Assembly: GCA_040877415.1 (NCBI GenBank)
Contig: JBBDNV010000061.1
Coordinates: forward strand, 1 to 31,311
DNA from: JBBDNV01 sp040877415
GTDB lineage: Bacteria; Planctomycetota; Planctomycetia; Pirellulales; PALSA-1355
Length of the DNA stretch: 31,311 nt
Direction of reading: 5' to 3'
Shown here: positions 15,829 through 23,941 of the stretch, piece after piece
Layout: every line of letters starts with the position of its first letter
Numbering within the stretch: the stretch's first letter is position 1
The notes under the pieces: model-generated
Seen by the model: only the letters and a program-made list of their open reading frames with translations
What the model was told of the DNA's origin: nothing
The model's database searches: none
Made by a program: the position numbers and the translations under genes

Positions 15829-17877
15829 ATGAAACCACTATCGCGCGCCGCCGCAATTCTACTTTCTCTGGTCGGCTTACCAACAACACTTCCGGCAATT
15901 CGTGCCGCCGACGTCGATCCCCTCAAAGCGGCCCTCGATGCATCGCTGCTTCCGCCCGGTTCGACCGCCCGGGAGATTCGCGCGTTCATCGAGCCGCGCA
16001 TCATCCGACCGCCCGAATTCTCCGATCGGGCCGAATGGGAAAAAGCCGCCGGCCGGCTGCGGCGCGACGTGCTCGAGCAGATCGTCTTTCGCGGCGCCGC
16101 GGCCAGGTGGCGCGACGCCAAATGCAACGTCGAGTGGCTCGATACGATCGGCGGCGGGCCGGGCTATTCAATTCAAAAATTTCGCTACGAAGCTTTGCCC
16201 GGAATGTGGATTCCCGGCTTGCTCTACCTGCCCGAGAGGCTCGAAGGGCGGGTGCCGCTGGCATTGAACGTCAACGGCCACGATGCCAAAGGCAAGGCCG
16301 TCGACTACAAGCAACTCCGCTCGATCAACCTGGTCAAGCGCGGAATGATGGTGCTCAACGTCGAATGGTTCGGCATGGGCCAGTTGCGCACCGACGGCTT
16401 CGCCCACGGCCGTATGAACCAGCTCGATCTGTGCGGCGCAAGCGGACTGGCGCCGTTCTATCTGGCGATGAAGCGGGCGCTCGACCTGGGATTGGCCCTC
16501 GAACATGCCGATCCGAACCGCGTCGTCGTTTCCGGACTTTCCGGCGGCGGTTGGCAGACGATCGTCATCAGCAGTCTCGACGAGCGCGTGACCTTGGCCA
16601 ATCCCGTGGCCGGCTACGGCAGCTTTCGCACGAACATCGCCTTCGACGACATGGGCGATTCGGAACAAGCTCCCAGCGACATGGCCGTGCTGGCGGACTA
16701 CACGCACTTGACCGCGCTGCGGGCGCCGCGGCCCACGCTTCTGACGTACAACGCGGCGGATCAATGCTGCTTCAAGAGCGATCACACGCTCGCGCCGCTG
16801 CTGGCGGCCGCGCGGCCGATTTTCTCGCTGTACGGGGCCGAAGATCGACTCCGCTCGCACGTCAATCACGTGCCGGGCACGCACAACTTCGAGCAGGAAA
16901 ACCGCGAAAAGTTTTACGCCATCATCGGCGACTTCTTGTACGCCGATGACAAAAACTTTGTCCGCACCGAGATTCCATCCGAATCGGAGCTCAAAACGGC
17001 CGAGGAGCTGAACGTGCCCTTGCCGGCCGACAACGTCGACTTCCATCGGCTGGCCCAGTCGCTGATGACGCCGTTGCCGCTCGCAGCGTCGCTGCCGACC
17101 CAGCGGCGTGCCGCCGAAAGTTGGCAGCGACAAAAGCGCGAACAGCTCAAGGCGCTGTTGAAAGTGCCCCATTACGAAGCCAAGGCCGCGGTGGAAAAAT
17201 CGCGCCGGCAAGACGACTTTCGAATCACCACGCGGATTTTAACGCTCGGCGACAGTTGGACGGTGCCGGTGGTCGAGATCGCCTCGGTGGCCGAACCGGA
17301 CGAGACGATTCTGTTGGTGGCCGACGAGGGGCGCGCCAGCGCTGGTACAGAAGCCGCGCGGCTCGTCTCGGCGGGCAAGCGCGTTGTGGCGGTCGATCCG
17401 CTCTTTTTGGGCGAAGCGAAGCTTGGGGCGCAAGACCCCGAATACACCTTCGGGCTGTTCGTGGCCGCGGTCGGCGAGCGTCCGCTGGGCATTCAAGCGG
17501 CCCAGTTGGCCGCGGTCGCGCGCTGGCTTAAGACCCGCCACGCGCACAAGCCGGTGGGAATCGTGGCTGTCGGACGCCGCGCGTCGGCGGCGGCGATCGT
17601 GGCCGCGGCGGTTGAACCGACGGCGATTGACAAGGTCGACCTCACAGGCTCGCTGGCCAGCTTCAAGCAACTGATCGAAGAAGACGTCCCCGTGGAAAAG
17701 CTGCCCGAGCTGTTCGCCTTCGGCCTGCTGGCCGAGTTTGACGTGTGCCAGATCGTGGCGCTTTCGGCCCCTCGGCCGGTGACGTTGCGCGACGGCGGCG
17801 ATCGGGCGCGCCGCGAACTGGCGCCGCTCGAGTCGTGGTACGCATTGTTTGGCGTCAACTTCCACCCGGCACCGTAG
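15829..17877 (+). CDS. Secreted alpha/beta hydrolase (acetyl xylan esterase-like) with degenerate second hydrolase domain
   Basis: A 682-residue exported enzyme with a signal peptide at residues 1-27 (ends IRAA/D). The first half is an active-looking esterase domain: strand VPLALNVNGHDAKGK, nucleophile Ser238 in GLSGGGWQT, probable acid Asp311 in TYNAADQCC, and His352 in PGTHNFEQENREKF. The second half (about 430-682) looks like another alpha/beta-hydrolase sheet (TILLVADEGRAS, KRVVAVDPLFLGE, PVGIVAVGRRASAAA) in which the nucleophile elbow reads VGRRA around residues 581-585, so no serine is present. Its ATG directly abuts the stop of the fusion gene (TGA then ATG, no gap) with GGAGG at 15819-15823, which points to translational coupling. 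It probably deacylates a carbohydrate or similar substrate. Confidence 0.82.
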   Translation: MKPLSRAAAILLSLVGLPTTLPAIRAADVDPLKAALDASLLPPGSTAREIRAFIEPRIIRPPEFSDRAEWEKAAGRLRRDVLEQIVFRGAAARWRDAKCNVEWLDTIGGGPGYSIQKFRYEALPGMWIPGLLYLPERLEGRVPLALNVNGHDAKGKAVDYKQLRSINLVKRGMMVLNVEWFGMGQLRTDGFAHGRMNQLDLCGASGLAPFYLAMKRALDLGLALEHADPNRVVVSGLSGGGWQTIVISSLDERVTLANPVAGYGSFRTNIAFDDMGDSEQAPSDMAVLADYTHLTALRAPRPTLLTYNAADQCCFKSDHTLAPLLAAARPIFSLYGAEDRLRSHVNHVPGTHNFEQENREKFYAIIGDFLYADDKNFVRTEIPSESELKTAEELNVPLPADNVDFHRLAQSLMTPLPLAASLPTQRRAAESWQRQKREQLKALLKVPHYEAKAAVEKSRRQDDFRITTRILTLGDSWTVPVVEIASVAEPDETILLVADEGRASAGTEAARLVSAGKRVVAVDPLFLGEAKLGAQDPEYTFGLFVAAVGERPLGIQAAQLAAVARWLKTRHAHKPVGIVAVGRRASAAAIVAAAVEPTAIDKVDLTGSLASFKQLIEEDVPVEKLPELFAFGLLAEFDVCQIVALSAPRPVTLRDGGDRARRELAPLESWYALFGVNFHPAP

Positions 17878-17910
17878 ATTCAACTCATCCTCGGCGACCC
17901 GGAGCTTTCC

Positions 17911-19557
17911 ATGCCCGGCTGCTTTCCGACGCTGTTGGCCGACGCTGCGAGCGTGCCGCTCGAATGGCTCGATGTCGTGATCCTGCTGGGCACGGTGCTG
18001 GGAGTCACCGCGTTTGGCATGTGGATCGGACGCAAGGAACAGAGCACGCGCGACTATTACCTGGCCGGCAAGACCGTGGCCTGGTGGGCCGTGGCCGGCT
18101 CGATCTTCGGCACCAACATCAGCTCGCACCACATGGTGGGCATGATGGGAGCCGGGCTGAAGGAAGGATTTGCGCAGGCGAATTTCGAGTTTGGCGCCAT
18201 CCTTGGCCTGTTGATGCTGTGTTACTTCTTTCTGCCGTTCTACCGCCGCATGGGGCTGTACACGCTCTCGGAATACCTCGGTCGCCGCTTCGACGATCGC
18301 AGCCGGCTCTTGTACTCGATCACCAATATGGCGTTTCTCCTGATCCAGATGGTCGGCACGATGATCCTGGGAGCACTCACCGTAGCCACGCTCAGCGCCG
18401 ATTCCGAGTACGCGATCAGCTACGAATGGGCCGTGTGCCTGCTGGCCGGCGTGGCCGCCGCGTACACGTTCTTCGGCGGGCTGAAGGCGGACATCTTCAA
18501 CGACGTGGTCCAAAGCGTCCTCCTGCTGGCCAGTAGCGGCACACTCGCCGTTCTGGCCATCTGGCACCCCGACGTCGGCGGCCTTTCGAGCCTGATCAAC
18601 CGGCAGCCGGAAAAGTTTCACGTCTTCTTCGAGGCCAGCCACCCCGAACTCCCCTGGAGCGGCGTCTTGAGCGGGCTGATGGTGTTGCACCTGTACTACT
18701 GGGGGACCAACCAGTTCATCGTGCAAAGGACGCTCGGCGCACGTAGCGACTGGGATGCCCGGATGGGCATCATCGTGGCAGGCTACTTCAAGCTGCTGAT
18801 CCCGTTTTTGTGCATCGTGCCGGGCATGGCCGCGGGCTACATCCTGGCGATCGATCCGGCCACCGAAAGCGACACGGCGTTTGCCGGGCTCACCCGCACG
18901 CTGCTGCCGGCTGGCTACGGACTGGTTGGATTGGTGATGGCGGGGCTCGTGGCCGGCATTCTCTCGACAATCGACTCGATGATGAATTCCACGGCCACGC
19001 TGTTTACGTTCGACATCTATAAGAAATACGTTCGCCCCGACGCCTCGGAAATGCGGCTGATCTGGGTCGGCCGCATGGCGATGATGTTGATGGTCGGCGC
19101 GGCGATCTGGCTGTCGCTGTACTACGGACAGACAAAGGGGGGCATCTTCAACCGCATGGCCGACTACAACGCCTATCTGGTGCCCGGCGTGATCGTGGCC
19201 TACGTGGCCGGCATTTGGCAGCCGTTTGTGACCCGCACGGCATCGTTTGTCTGCATCCTGGCCGGTCCGCTCTTGTCGATCGTCTTCGAGCAGACGGCGT
19301 TGCGGGCGTTCGACCACGATCTTCAACAATTCCACCGGGCCGGGCTGGCGACTTTGGTCTGTTACGGCGTGCTGGTGGTGGTGAGCTTTGCGACCCGAGG
19401 CGAGCGCGACCACGAGCGGGAGCACTTCACGTGGTCCCGCTTCAAAAGCGAGCGCAGCGAGGAGCGCGCCCGCCCGCGACCCGCCTGGAAAAACGACAAG
19501 CTGTGGGCCGTCGTGCTGGTGGCCTGCACGCTGTGGCTGTGCTGGTTCTTCGCGTAG
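17911..19557 (+). CDS. Sodium:solute symporter family transporter
   Basis: A 548-residue inner-membrane protein with about thirteen hydrophobic helices. The first is at about 18-40, followed by STRDYYLAGKTVAWWAVAGS and FGTNISSHHMVGMMGAG, the sodium-site region of the SSS family; further hallmarks are AAYTFFGGLKADIFNDVVQS and LVMAGLVAGILSTIDSMMNS. The last two helices lie at about 455-485 and 530-547. SGLT-like members import sugars, polyols or organic acids with sodium. The ATG has a GGAG site six bases upstream, 33 bases after the hydrolase gene, so it is the third gene of this operon and probably imports the product made by the two exported enzymes. Confidence 0.9.
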   Translation: MPGCFPTLLADAASVPLEWLDVVILLGTVLGVTAFGMWIGRKEQSTRDYYLAGKTVAWWAVAGSIFGTNISSHHMVGMMGAGLKEGFAQANFEFGAILGLLMLCYFFLPFYRRMGLYTLSEYLGRRFDDRSRLLYSITNMAFLLIQMVGTMILGALTVATLSADSEYAISYEWAVCLLAGVAAAYTFFGGLKADIFNDVVQSVLLLASSGTLAVLAIWHPDVGGLSSLINRQPEKFHVFFEASHPELPWSGVLSGLMVLHLYYWGTNQFIVQRTLGARSDWDARMGIIVAGYFKLLIPFLCIVPGMAAGYILAIDPATESDTAFAGLTRTLLPAGYGLVGLVMAGLVAGILSTIDSMMNSTATLFTFDIYKKYVRPDASEMRLIWVGRMAMMLMVGAAIWLSLYYGQTKGGIFNRMADYNAYLVPGVIVAYVAGIWQPFVTRTASFVCILAGPLLSIVFEQTALRAFDHDLQQFHRAGLATLVCYGVLVVVSFATRGERDHEREHFTWSRFKSERSEERARPRPAWKNDKLWAVVLVACTLWLCWFFA

Positions 19558-19573
19558 TAGCCGCGCCGCGGAA

Positions 19574-19591
19574 GCGTCGGGCGCTCGACGC
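19574..19591 (+). terminator. Possible hairpin after the symporter gene
   Basis: GCGTCG and CGACGC form a perfect six-base-pair stem with a six-base loop, 17 bases after the symporter stop. No T-run follows, so Rho-independent action is uncertain. It lies in the 204-base spacer between the convergent symporter and infC genes; I see nothing else in that spacer except a short direct repeat of TCGACGCCG. Confidence 0.25.
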
Positions 19592-19761
19592 CGCTATTTG
19601 TCGACGCCGGCTCGAAGGTGCTCGGGGAAATCGCGCTCGCAACGATTCACGAGCGATTCGAACACCAGTCGCATGATTCTCTCGCTGAGGGGTGTCACGT
19701 GCGTCTCGCCGACCCGACGCGAGTACCCGCAGGATGCCCGTGGCACCCAAAGCGTCGAGCT

Positions 19762-20262
19762 TTACTTGGGCGCCAAAATGGCGACGATCCGCTTTCCCTG
19801 ATGGGAAGGCGGCGCTTCGATCTTGCCCACGTCCTCGAGTGCCCGGATCACCAGATCGATCACTTTGCGCCCTTCCTCGATGTGGGCCAGCTCGCGTCCG
19901 CGGAAAATGACCGACACGATCACCTTGTCCTTGTGCTCCAGAAACCCGCGAGCCTGAACCAGCTTGAAGTGGATATCGTGCTCGCCCGTCTTGGGCCGGA
20001 CCCGAATTTCTTTGATCTTGCTGTGATGCGTGTGTCCCTTAGCCAGCCGTTTTTTTTGCTGGTACTTGAACTTTCCATAGTCCATGATGCGGCACACCGG
20101 AGGCCGCTCGTTGGGCGCCACTTCGACGAGATCCAGATCGGCTTCGCGGGCCTTGGCCAGCGCGTCCTCGGTGCTCAAAATGCCCAACAGCGCGCCTTCG
20201 GCGGAAATGACCCGAACGGGTGAAATACGGATCTGCTCGTTGACCCTTTGATTGCGTTCTAT
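19762..20262 (-). CDS. infC: Translation initiation factor IF-3, with a non-AUG start
   Basis: About 166 residues. IF-3 binds the 30S subunit and checks start-codon/initiator-tRNA pairing. The N-domain reads NQRVNEQIRI and onward, followed by LGILSTEDALAKAREADLDLVEV; the linker contains PPVCRIMDYGKFKYQQKKR; the C-domain has KIKEIRVRPKTGEHD and VIFRGRELAH. A TTG at 20187 would delete the conserved RVNEQIR region, so it is not the true start. Upstream the frame is open to a TAG at 20308-20310 and holds no ATG, GTG or TTG. The best start is ATA at 20260-20262, seven bases after GAAAGGG (20270-20276), or ATC at 20266-20268. Rare starts are the basis of IF-3 autoregulation in other bacteria. rpmI and rplT do not follow it. 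Confidence 0.95.
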   Translation of the reverse strand: MERNQRVNEQIRISPVRVISAEGALLGILSTEDALAKAREADLDLVEVAPNERPPVCRIMDYGKFKYQQKKRLAKGHTHHSKIKEIRVRPKTGEHDIHFKLVQARGFLEHKDKVIVSVIFRGRELAHIEEGRKVIDLVIRALEDVGKIEAPPSHQGKRIVAILAPK

Positions 20263-20276
20263 ACGGATGCCCTTTC
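20260..20276 (-). promoter_or_regulatory. Ribosome-binding site and rare initiation codon of infC
   Basis: On the minus strand GAAAGGG (20270-20276) is followed, seven bases later, by ATA (20260-20262). ATC at 20266-20268 is in the same frame but only one base from the purine run, so ATA fits better. Either codon would be discriminated against by IF-3, giving negative feedback on its own synthesis. Confidence 0.6.
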
Positions 20277-20335
20277 TATGAGACAGCGTTACTTGGAAAC
20301 AAAACGGCTACCGACACGCCCTTTTCGACGCGAGG

Positions 20336-20349
20336 GCGGCTTTGGCCGC
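20336..20349 (-). promoter_or_regulatory. Hairpin in the infC leader
   Basis: GCGGC and GCCGC form a five-base-pair stem with a four-base loop about 75 bases before the infC start. Next to it at 20354-20365 is the near-perfect dyad CGCCCTTGGGCG. Both lie within the predicted infC leader. Their role is unknown. Confidence 0.25.
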
Positions 20350-20375
20350 TCCGCGCCCTTGGGCGTATACTCGAA

Positions 20376-20404
20376 ATATTGTCGAATCGTAACGTGGCCG
20401 TCAA
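20376..20404 (-). promoter_or_regulatory. Possible promoter of infC
   Basis: On the minus strand TTGACG (20399-20404, five of six consensus positions) is followed after 17 bases by CAATAT (20376-20381, three of six). An alternative -10, GACAAT, has a 15-base spacer. Transcription from here gives infC a leader of roughly 110 bases. Confidence 0.3.
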
Positions 20405-20430
20405 CCGTTTCCAGCCATTTAGTTTACCGC

Positions 20431-20574
20431 ATGAACGCGGCTTTGCGGATACTTGACCTCGCCCAGCTCGACAAACTGTCCCCCAAGGGGGTTTATCTGG
20501 TTGTCGCGCCGATGAAGATCGAAACGGGCAGCGGCGGGCCGGCCCGCGTGTTTGCCGTCTTCGCTAAGGGCTAA
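20431..20574 (+). pseudogene. Orphan C-terminal remnant resembling a cyclase-family (arylformamidase-like) protein
   Basis: The last 45 or so codons before TAA at 20572-20574 encode LAQLDKLSPKGVYLVVAP and then MKIETGSGGPARVFAVF. This pattern (NLxxLxxLPxKG followed by a strand, then P-x-KI-x-x-GSG-x-P-x-R) is what I recall for the extreme C-terminus of metal-dependent cyclase/kynurenine-formamidase-like proteins. The catalytic HxGTHxD region and everything else is absent: upstream in the frame lie the infC promoter and leader. It therefore looks like the tail of a deleted gene, not a working gene. It overlaps the 3' end of the convergent zinc-ribbon gene by 11 bases. A chance open frame cannot be excluded. 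Confidence 0.38.
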
Positions 20575-21955
20575 GGTGAAAATTGATACGCGGAGGCGGC
20601 TGCTGTGGTCGATCGCATGAATCGACCTCGTCGGGGATTTCGATCCGGATCGAACGGCGCTTCTTGCGCTTCGTTTGTTTGGAGGATTTAGGCCTTGGAG
20701 CGGCATCGTCCGGCTGCTTATCCCCTTCTTTCTCGACCGGAGCCGCCGGAGCGCCGGAAGCACGCCAGGCCAGCCGCCCCAGCAGCCGGGCATAAACGAG
20801 CATGAGGGCCGCCAGCACGGGACCGGAAAAAAACACCGTCAGATACGGAGCCCGCGGAAAGGCGAAATCAAAAGCGGCGATCCAGCCGGCGAACAAACCG
20901 ATCGTCAGCAGGTAAAACATCAGCCAACCGTGCAAATAATAGCCCAGCGTGCGCAGCACCGGCGGCGAGTACGGCATGATGTACGAATCGGATTCCATGG
21001 CTGACAGCAGGAGGACGGGGAAAAAGAACGTGCTGGCGATCAAAAACGCCGCCGGCCCGATGGCCAGGCTTAGCGGAAAGCCGATGGCCCCGGCGGCCGC
21101 CCACAGGCTCAGCCAGCCCAGAAACGTAAACATCCAGTGGTCCCATTCCGGCAGCGATTCCTCCTGCGGCAGATCGTGGCCATCGGCCGTGTCCTGGATG
21201 GCCGCCCGGCAGCTGGCCGCGGAAATCGAAAGTGCGGCCATCAAGACGGCGATCGCCACCATCGCCAACATCACTCCTTGAACGGCCAGGTTCGTCAGCG
21301 AACCGCCCATCAGCCCCAGATACTCCAGCGTCTGGAGCGACACCACGCCCGCGATGCTCAGCCCGAACGACATGGCCGTCCAGCGCGACAGATTCACGCC
21401 GCGCCACGGATAGGTGAAAACGCCGGAAAAAAACGTCCACTTGGGCGGATCGGGATAGTCAACGTCGCGAATCAGTCCTCGGGCCCGCGCCGACTCGAGG
21501 TATTGGTCTTCGTTAGCGGGCGGCCGTTCGACGGGCGCCTCCATTTCCATCTCATCGGCCGTGCTCCAATCGACGTCATAGCTGGACTGCCGGGCGGCGT
21601 AAGGACGCAAATCGCCCGTCTCCTCTTCCGGCACGCCCGACGACGGGTCTTCCGGCAACAGCGACGGTTTCTCTTCCGCCACGATCGCGGTTCGCTCTGG
21701 GGGCCTATGCGACGGTTGCCCTTGTGGCACAATCGAAGATCGCACAAGCGGGATTTCCGGTTCGTAAGCGTCATTTTCGATGGTCGACGCGGAAGGGGCC
21801 GTTTTGGCCTTCGCCTGATCCTGGGGACGGCCGATCACGAACGTCGCGTTGCACTTGGGGCATCGCACGGCCGTGCCGATCTGGTCGGCCAGAACCCGCA
21901 GCCGATTACCGCACTTTGGGCACTGTGGCCTGTTCCTGGGTTTGTTGGGTTTCAT
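20564..21955 (-). CDS. Zinc-ribbon membrane protein of planctomycete type, function unknown
   Basis: A 463-residue protein I cannot assign to a pathway. The N-terminus carries a zinc ribbon with CPKC at 12-15 and CPKC at 32-35 (MJ0042-like), followed by an acidic, low-complexity region of about 150 residues. The C-terminal half has about six hydrophobic helices (for example AMSFGLSIAGVVSLQTLEYL, AVQGVMLAMVAIAVLMAAL, PAAFLIASTFFFPVLLLSAM). It ends in a cytoplasm-like tail rich in Lys and Arg (SSKQTKRKKRRSIRI). I placed the start at the ATG at 21955, just before the zinc ribbon; the frame is open to 22171 and would add a hydrophobic segment with no ribosome-binding site. It is divergent from the cysteine desulfurase gene. 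Confidence 0.72.
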   Translation of the reverse strand: MKPNKPRNRPQCPKCGNRLRVLADQIGTAVRCPKCNATFVIGRPQDQAKAKTAPSASTIENDAYEPEIPLVRSSIVPQGQPSHRPPERTAIVAEEKPSLLPEDPSSGVPEEETGDLRPYAARQSSYDVDWSTADEMEMEAPVERPPANEDQYLESARARGLIRDVDYPDPPKWTFFSGVFTYPWRGVNLSRWTAMSFGLSIAGVVSLQTLEYLGLMGGSLTNLAVQGVMLAMVAIAVLMAALSISAASCRAAIQDTADGHDLPQEESLPEWDHWMFTFLGWLSLWAAAGAIGFPLSLAIGPAAFLIASTFFFPVLLLSAMESDSYIMPYSPPVLRTLGYYLHGWLMFYLLTIGLFAGWIAAFDFAFPRAPYLTVFFSGPVLAALMLVYARLLGRLAWRASGAPAAPVEKEGDKQPDDAAPRPKSSKQTKRKKRRSIRIEIPDEVDSCDRPQQPPPRINFHLSP

Positions 21956-22144
21956 CGCGTTTTCGTCGCGCCGCAGCGTCGCTTCAGGTTCTGCGAAACA
22001 TGCCATGCCCCACAGAATCGCTCGCTCGGACGCGTTCCATGATACCGCGCCGCGGGGGCATTTTGCCCAGCAATGCCGGACAAAATAGAGCAGGAGAAGA
22101 GAAGAAAGGAAAAAGGAGAGCAAGCCGGCCATGCGGTAGCCTGT

Positions 22145-22150
22145 TAGAAT
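22145..22150 (+). promoter_or_regulatory. Possible -10 element for the cysteine desulfurase gene
   Basis: TAGAAT matches the -10 consensus at five of six positions and ends 19 bases before the ATG at 22170. I see no convincing -35 at the right distance. The rest of the 214-base divergent spacer (21956-22169) contains a purine-rich run near 22088-22122 but no other feature I can identify. Confidence 0.22.
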
Positions 22151-22169
22151 TGCGCCAAAGCGAGCAGCC

Positions 22170-23357
22170 ATGATTTACCTGGACCACAATTCGACCACGC
22201 CCCTGGCGAGCGAAGCGGCGGCGGCCATGGCCGAGTGGCAGACCGCCAAGTTCGGCAATCCGGCAAGCCAGCACGCGATCGGCCGCCGCGCCCGGCAGGC
22301 GCTGGAACACGCGCGGGACGAGATCGGCCGCATCCTCGGCGCCGAGCGTTCGGGTGGCCAGGGCGATCGGGTCATCTTCACCAGCGGCGGCACGGAGGCC
22401 AACAACCTGGCCTTGCTCGGCATGGCCGGATTCGCCGATCCCGACATGTCGCCCGGCGAGGCAATCATTTCCGCGATCGAACACCACAGCGTCAGCGCGG
22501 CGGCTCGGCTGCTTGAACGGCGCGGCTGGACAATTCATCGCCTTGGCGTGACGCAAGACGGCGTTGTCGACGTCGCCGCGCTTGACGAGCGGCTCACCGA
22601 GCGGACGCGATTCGTCAGCTTCATGCTGGCGAACAACGAAACGGGCGTGATCCAGCCGGTGGCGGAAATTGCCCGCCGCTGCCAGGCGCTGGGCGTGCCG
22701 CTACATACCGACGCGGCGCAAATGGTGGCCAAACTGCCGGTCGACTTTCGCGCGCTGGGGGCTAACGCCATGACCGTGGCCGCCCACAAGTTTCACGGCC
22801 CGCTGGGCATCGGCGCGCTCGTGGTGCGCGACGACCTGGAATTGCAGCCGCTGGTTGTCGGAGGATTTCAGCAGGAAGGCATGCGCGGCGGCACCGAGCC
22901 GGTGGCGTTGGCCGTCGGCATGCACGCGGCGCTGGCCGCTTGGGAGCGCGAAAAGGAAACCCGCGTCGAACGCCTGCGAACGTTGCGCGACCGGCTCGAA
23001 GCGCGGCTGACCGAGGGCTACGCCGGCGGAGTGGTCGTTAACGGGATCGGCGCCGAGCGGTTGCCGCACACGTCGAACCTGGCCCTTTTGGGCCTCGATC
23101 GCCAGGCGCTCGTCATGGCGCTCGATCTGGCCGGCGTGGCCTGTTCGACCGGCTCGGCCTGTGCCAGCGGATCGAGCGAGCCGTCGCCGGTGCTGGCGGC
23201 CATGGGCTGCGGCAAGGAAGTGCTGGCCGGGAGCGTGCGTTTCAGCCTGGGCGCCACCACGACGGCCGAGGAAGTCGACGAGGCAGCCGCGCGGATTCTC
23301 GCGGTCTCCGCGAGAATCGCCGCCAAAGCCCCCCGCGATCGCACGCCCGCCCACTAG
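22170..23357 (+). CDS. Cysteine desulfurase (NifS/IscS family)
   Basis: A 395-residue cytoplasmic PLP enzyme that takes sulfur from cysteine, leaving alanine, and passes a persulfide to acceptors for Fe-S cluster or thio-modification pathways. Visible hallmarks are YLDHNSTTPL at the N-terminus, FTSGGTEANNLAL (cofactor phosphate cup), EHHSV, NNETGVIQPV, HTDAAQ, and the Schiff-base Lys207 in AAHKFHGPLG. The catalytic loop reads CSTGSACASGSSEPS with the active-site Cys331, and the short loop with SxxPS is typical of group I members. Length is normal. No scaffold, transcription regulator or tRNA-thiolation gene is adjacent, so the acceptor cannot be told from context. It converges on the small secreted protein gene with 12 bases between stops. 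Confidence 0.93.
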   Translation: MIYLDHNSTTPLASEAAAAMAEWQTAKFGNPASQHAIGRRARQALEHARDEIGRILGAERSGGQGDRVIFTSGGTEANNLALLGMAGFADPDMSPGEAIISAIEHHSVSAAARLLERRGWTIHRLGVTQDGVVDVAALDERLTERTRFVSFMLANNETGVIQPVAEIARRCQALGVPLHTDAAQMVAKLPVDFRALGANAMTVAAHKFHGPLGIGALVVRDDLELQPLVVGGFQQEGMRGGTEPVALAVGMHAALAAWEREKETRVERLRTLRDRLEARLTEGYAGGVVVNGIGAERLPHTSNLALLGLDRQALVMALDLAGVACSTGSACASGSSEPSPVLAAMGCGKEVLAGSVRFSLGATTTAEEVDEAAARILAVSARIAAKAPRDRTPAH

Positions 23358-23369
23358 CGCTGCGCAGCC

Positions 23370-23753
23370 TTACCGCCGCAGCTTGATCGCTTTGACTTCG
23401 CTGGTGATCAGACGGTTTTTTTGCTGCAAGTCGTCCGTGGCCAACTCCATTTTCATGCCCAACTTCACTTCGTGCATCAACACGAGCATCTGGCGATCCT
23501 GAGGACCGGCCGTGGCGCCGAGCAGATACACGGTGCGTGCGGGCGTAAACGTTGCGCCGTCGCGAGAGACGGCCATCTGGCATAGTCCCGTGGCCCGATC
23601 CAGCAGTTCACCGCGAAAGACGTGATCGGTGGTTTGGATTTCGAATTTTTGCCCCACCGCCATATTGCCGTGAGCAAGTGACGACACTTCCGTGTCGGGA
23701 GTCGCTGCCATCGTGGCCAGCGCAAAGAGCACTAAAGCCGTGTGGCCCATCAT
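23370..23753 (-). CDS. Small secreted protein of unknown function
   Basis: About 127 residues, no family recognised. A signal peptide starts the protein (MMGHTALVLFALATMAAT). The mature part is beta-rich with MAVGQKFEIQTTDHVFRGEL, which looks like a small barrel, and ends in KAIKLRR. I chose the ATG at 23753 because the GGAG upstream lies nine bases away, whereas the ATG at 23762 abuts GGAG directly and cannot use it. It lies 179 bases after the PVC-type dehydrogenase gene on the same strand and may be cotranscribed with it, but that spacer is long. Confidence 0.55.
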   Translation of the reverse strand: MMGHTALVLFALATMAATPDTEVSSLAHGNMAVGQKFEIQTTDHVFRGELLDRATGLCQMAVSRDGATFTPARTVYLLGATAGPQDRQMLVLMHEVKLGMKMELATDDLQQKNRLITSEVKAIKLRR

Positions 23754-23941
23754 TGTTGTCATCTCCGAGTTGGCTTTCTGCGAATGCAGAATTGCAAGAC
23801 TTGTAACCAAGCATAGCTTTGTGCCCCCGACCGTTGCACGTGCATGGGAGGTGGATTCCACAAAATTGATACCATCGCCCGTCGCTACAATCGCTACAAC
23901 CGCTGCTGTTTCGCGGCGTCGAGAGGCCGGCGGCCAGGGGG

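Noticed and set aside
17239..19425. Open frame of 728 codons on the minus strand across the hydrolase and symporter genes
   Set aside because: It spans two genes with clear families on the other strand. The translation is His/Gln/Arg-rich with no motif, typical of antisense to membrane-protein codons.
21956..22171. Upstream extension of the zinc-ribbon protein with a hydrophobic segment
   Set aside because: It has no ribosome-binding site, includes the promoter area of the cysteine desulfurase, and puts the zinc ribbon after a membrane segment. The ATG at 21955 is immediately before the ribbon.
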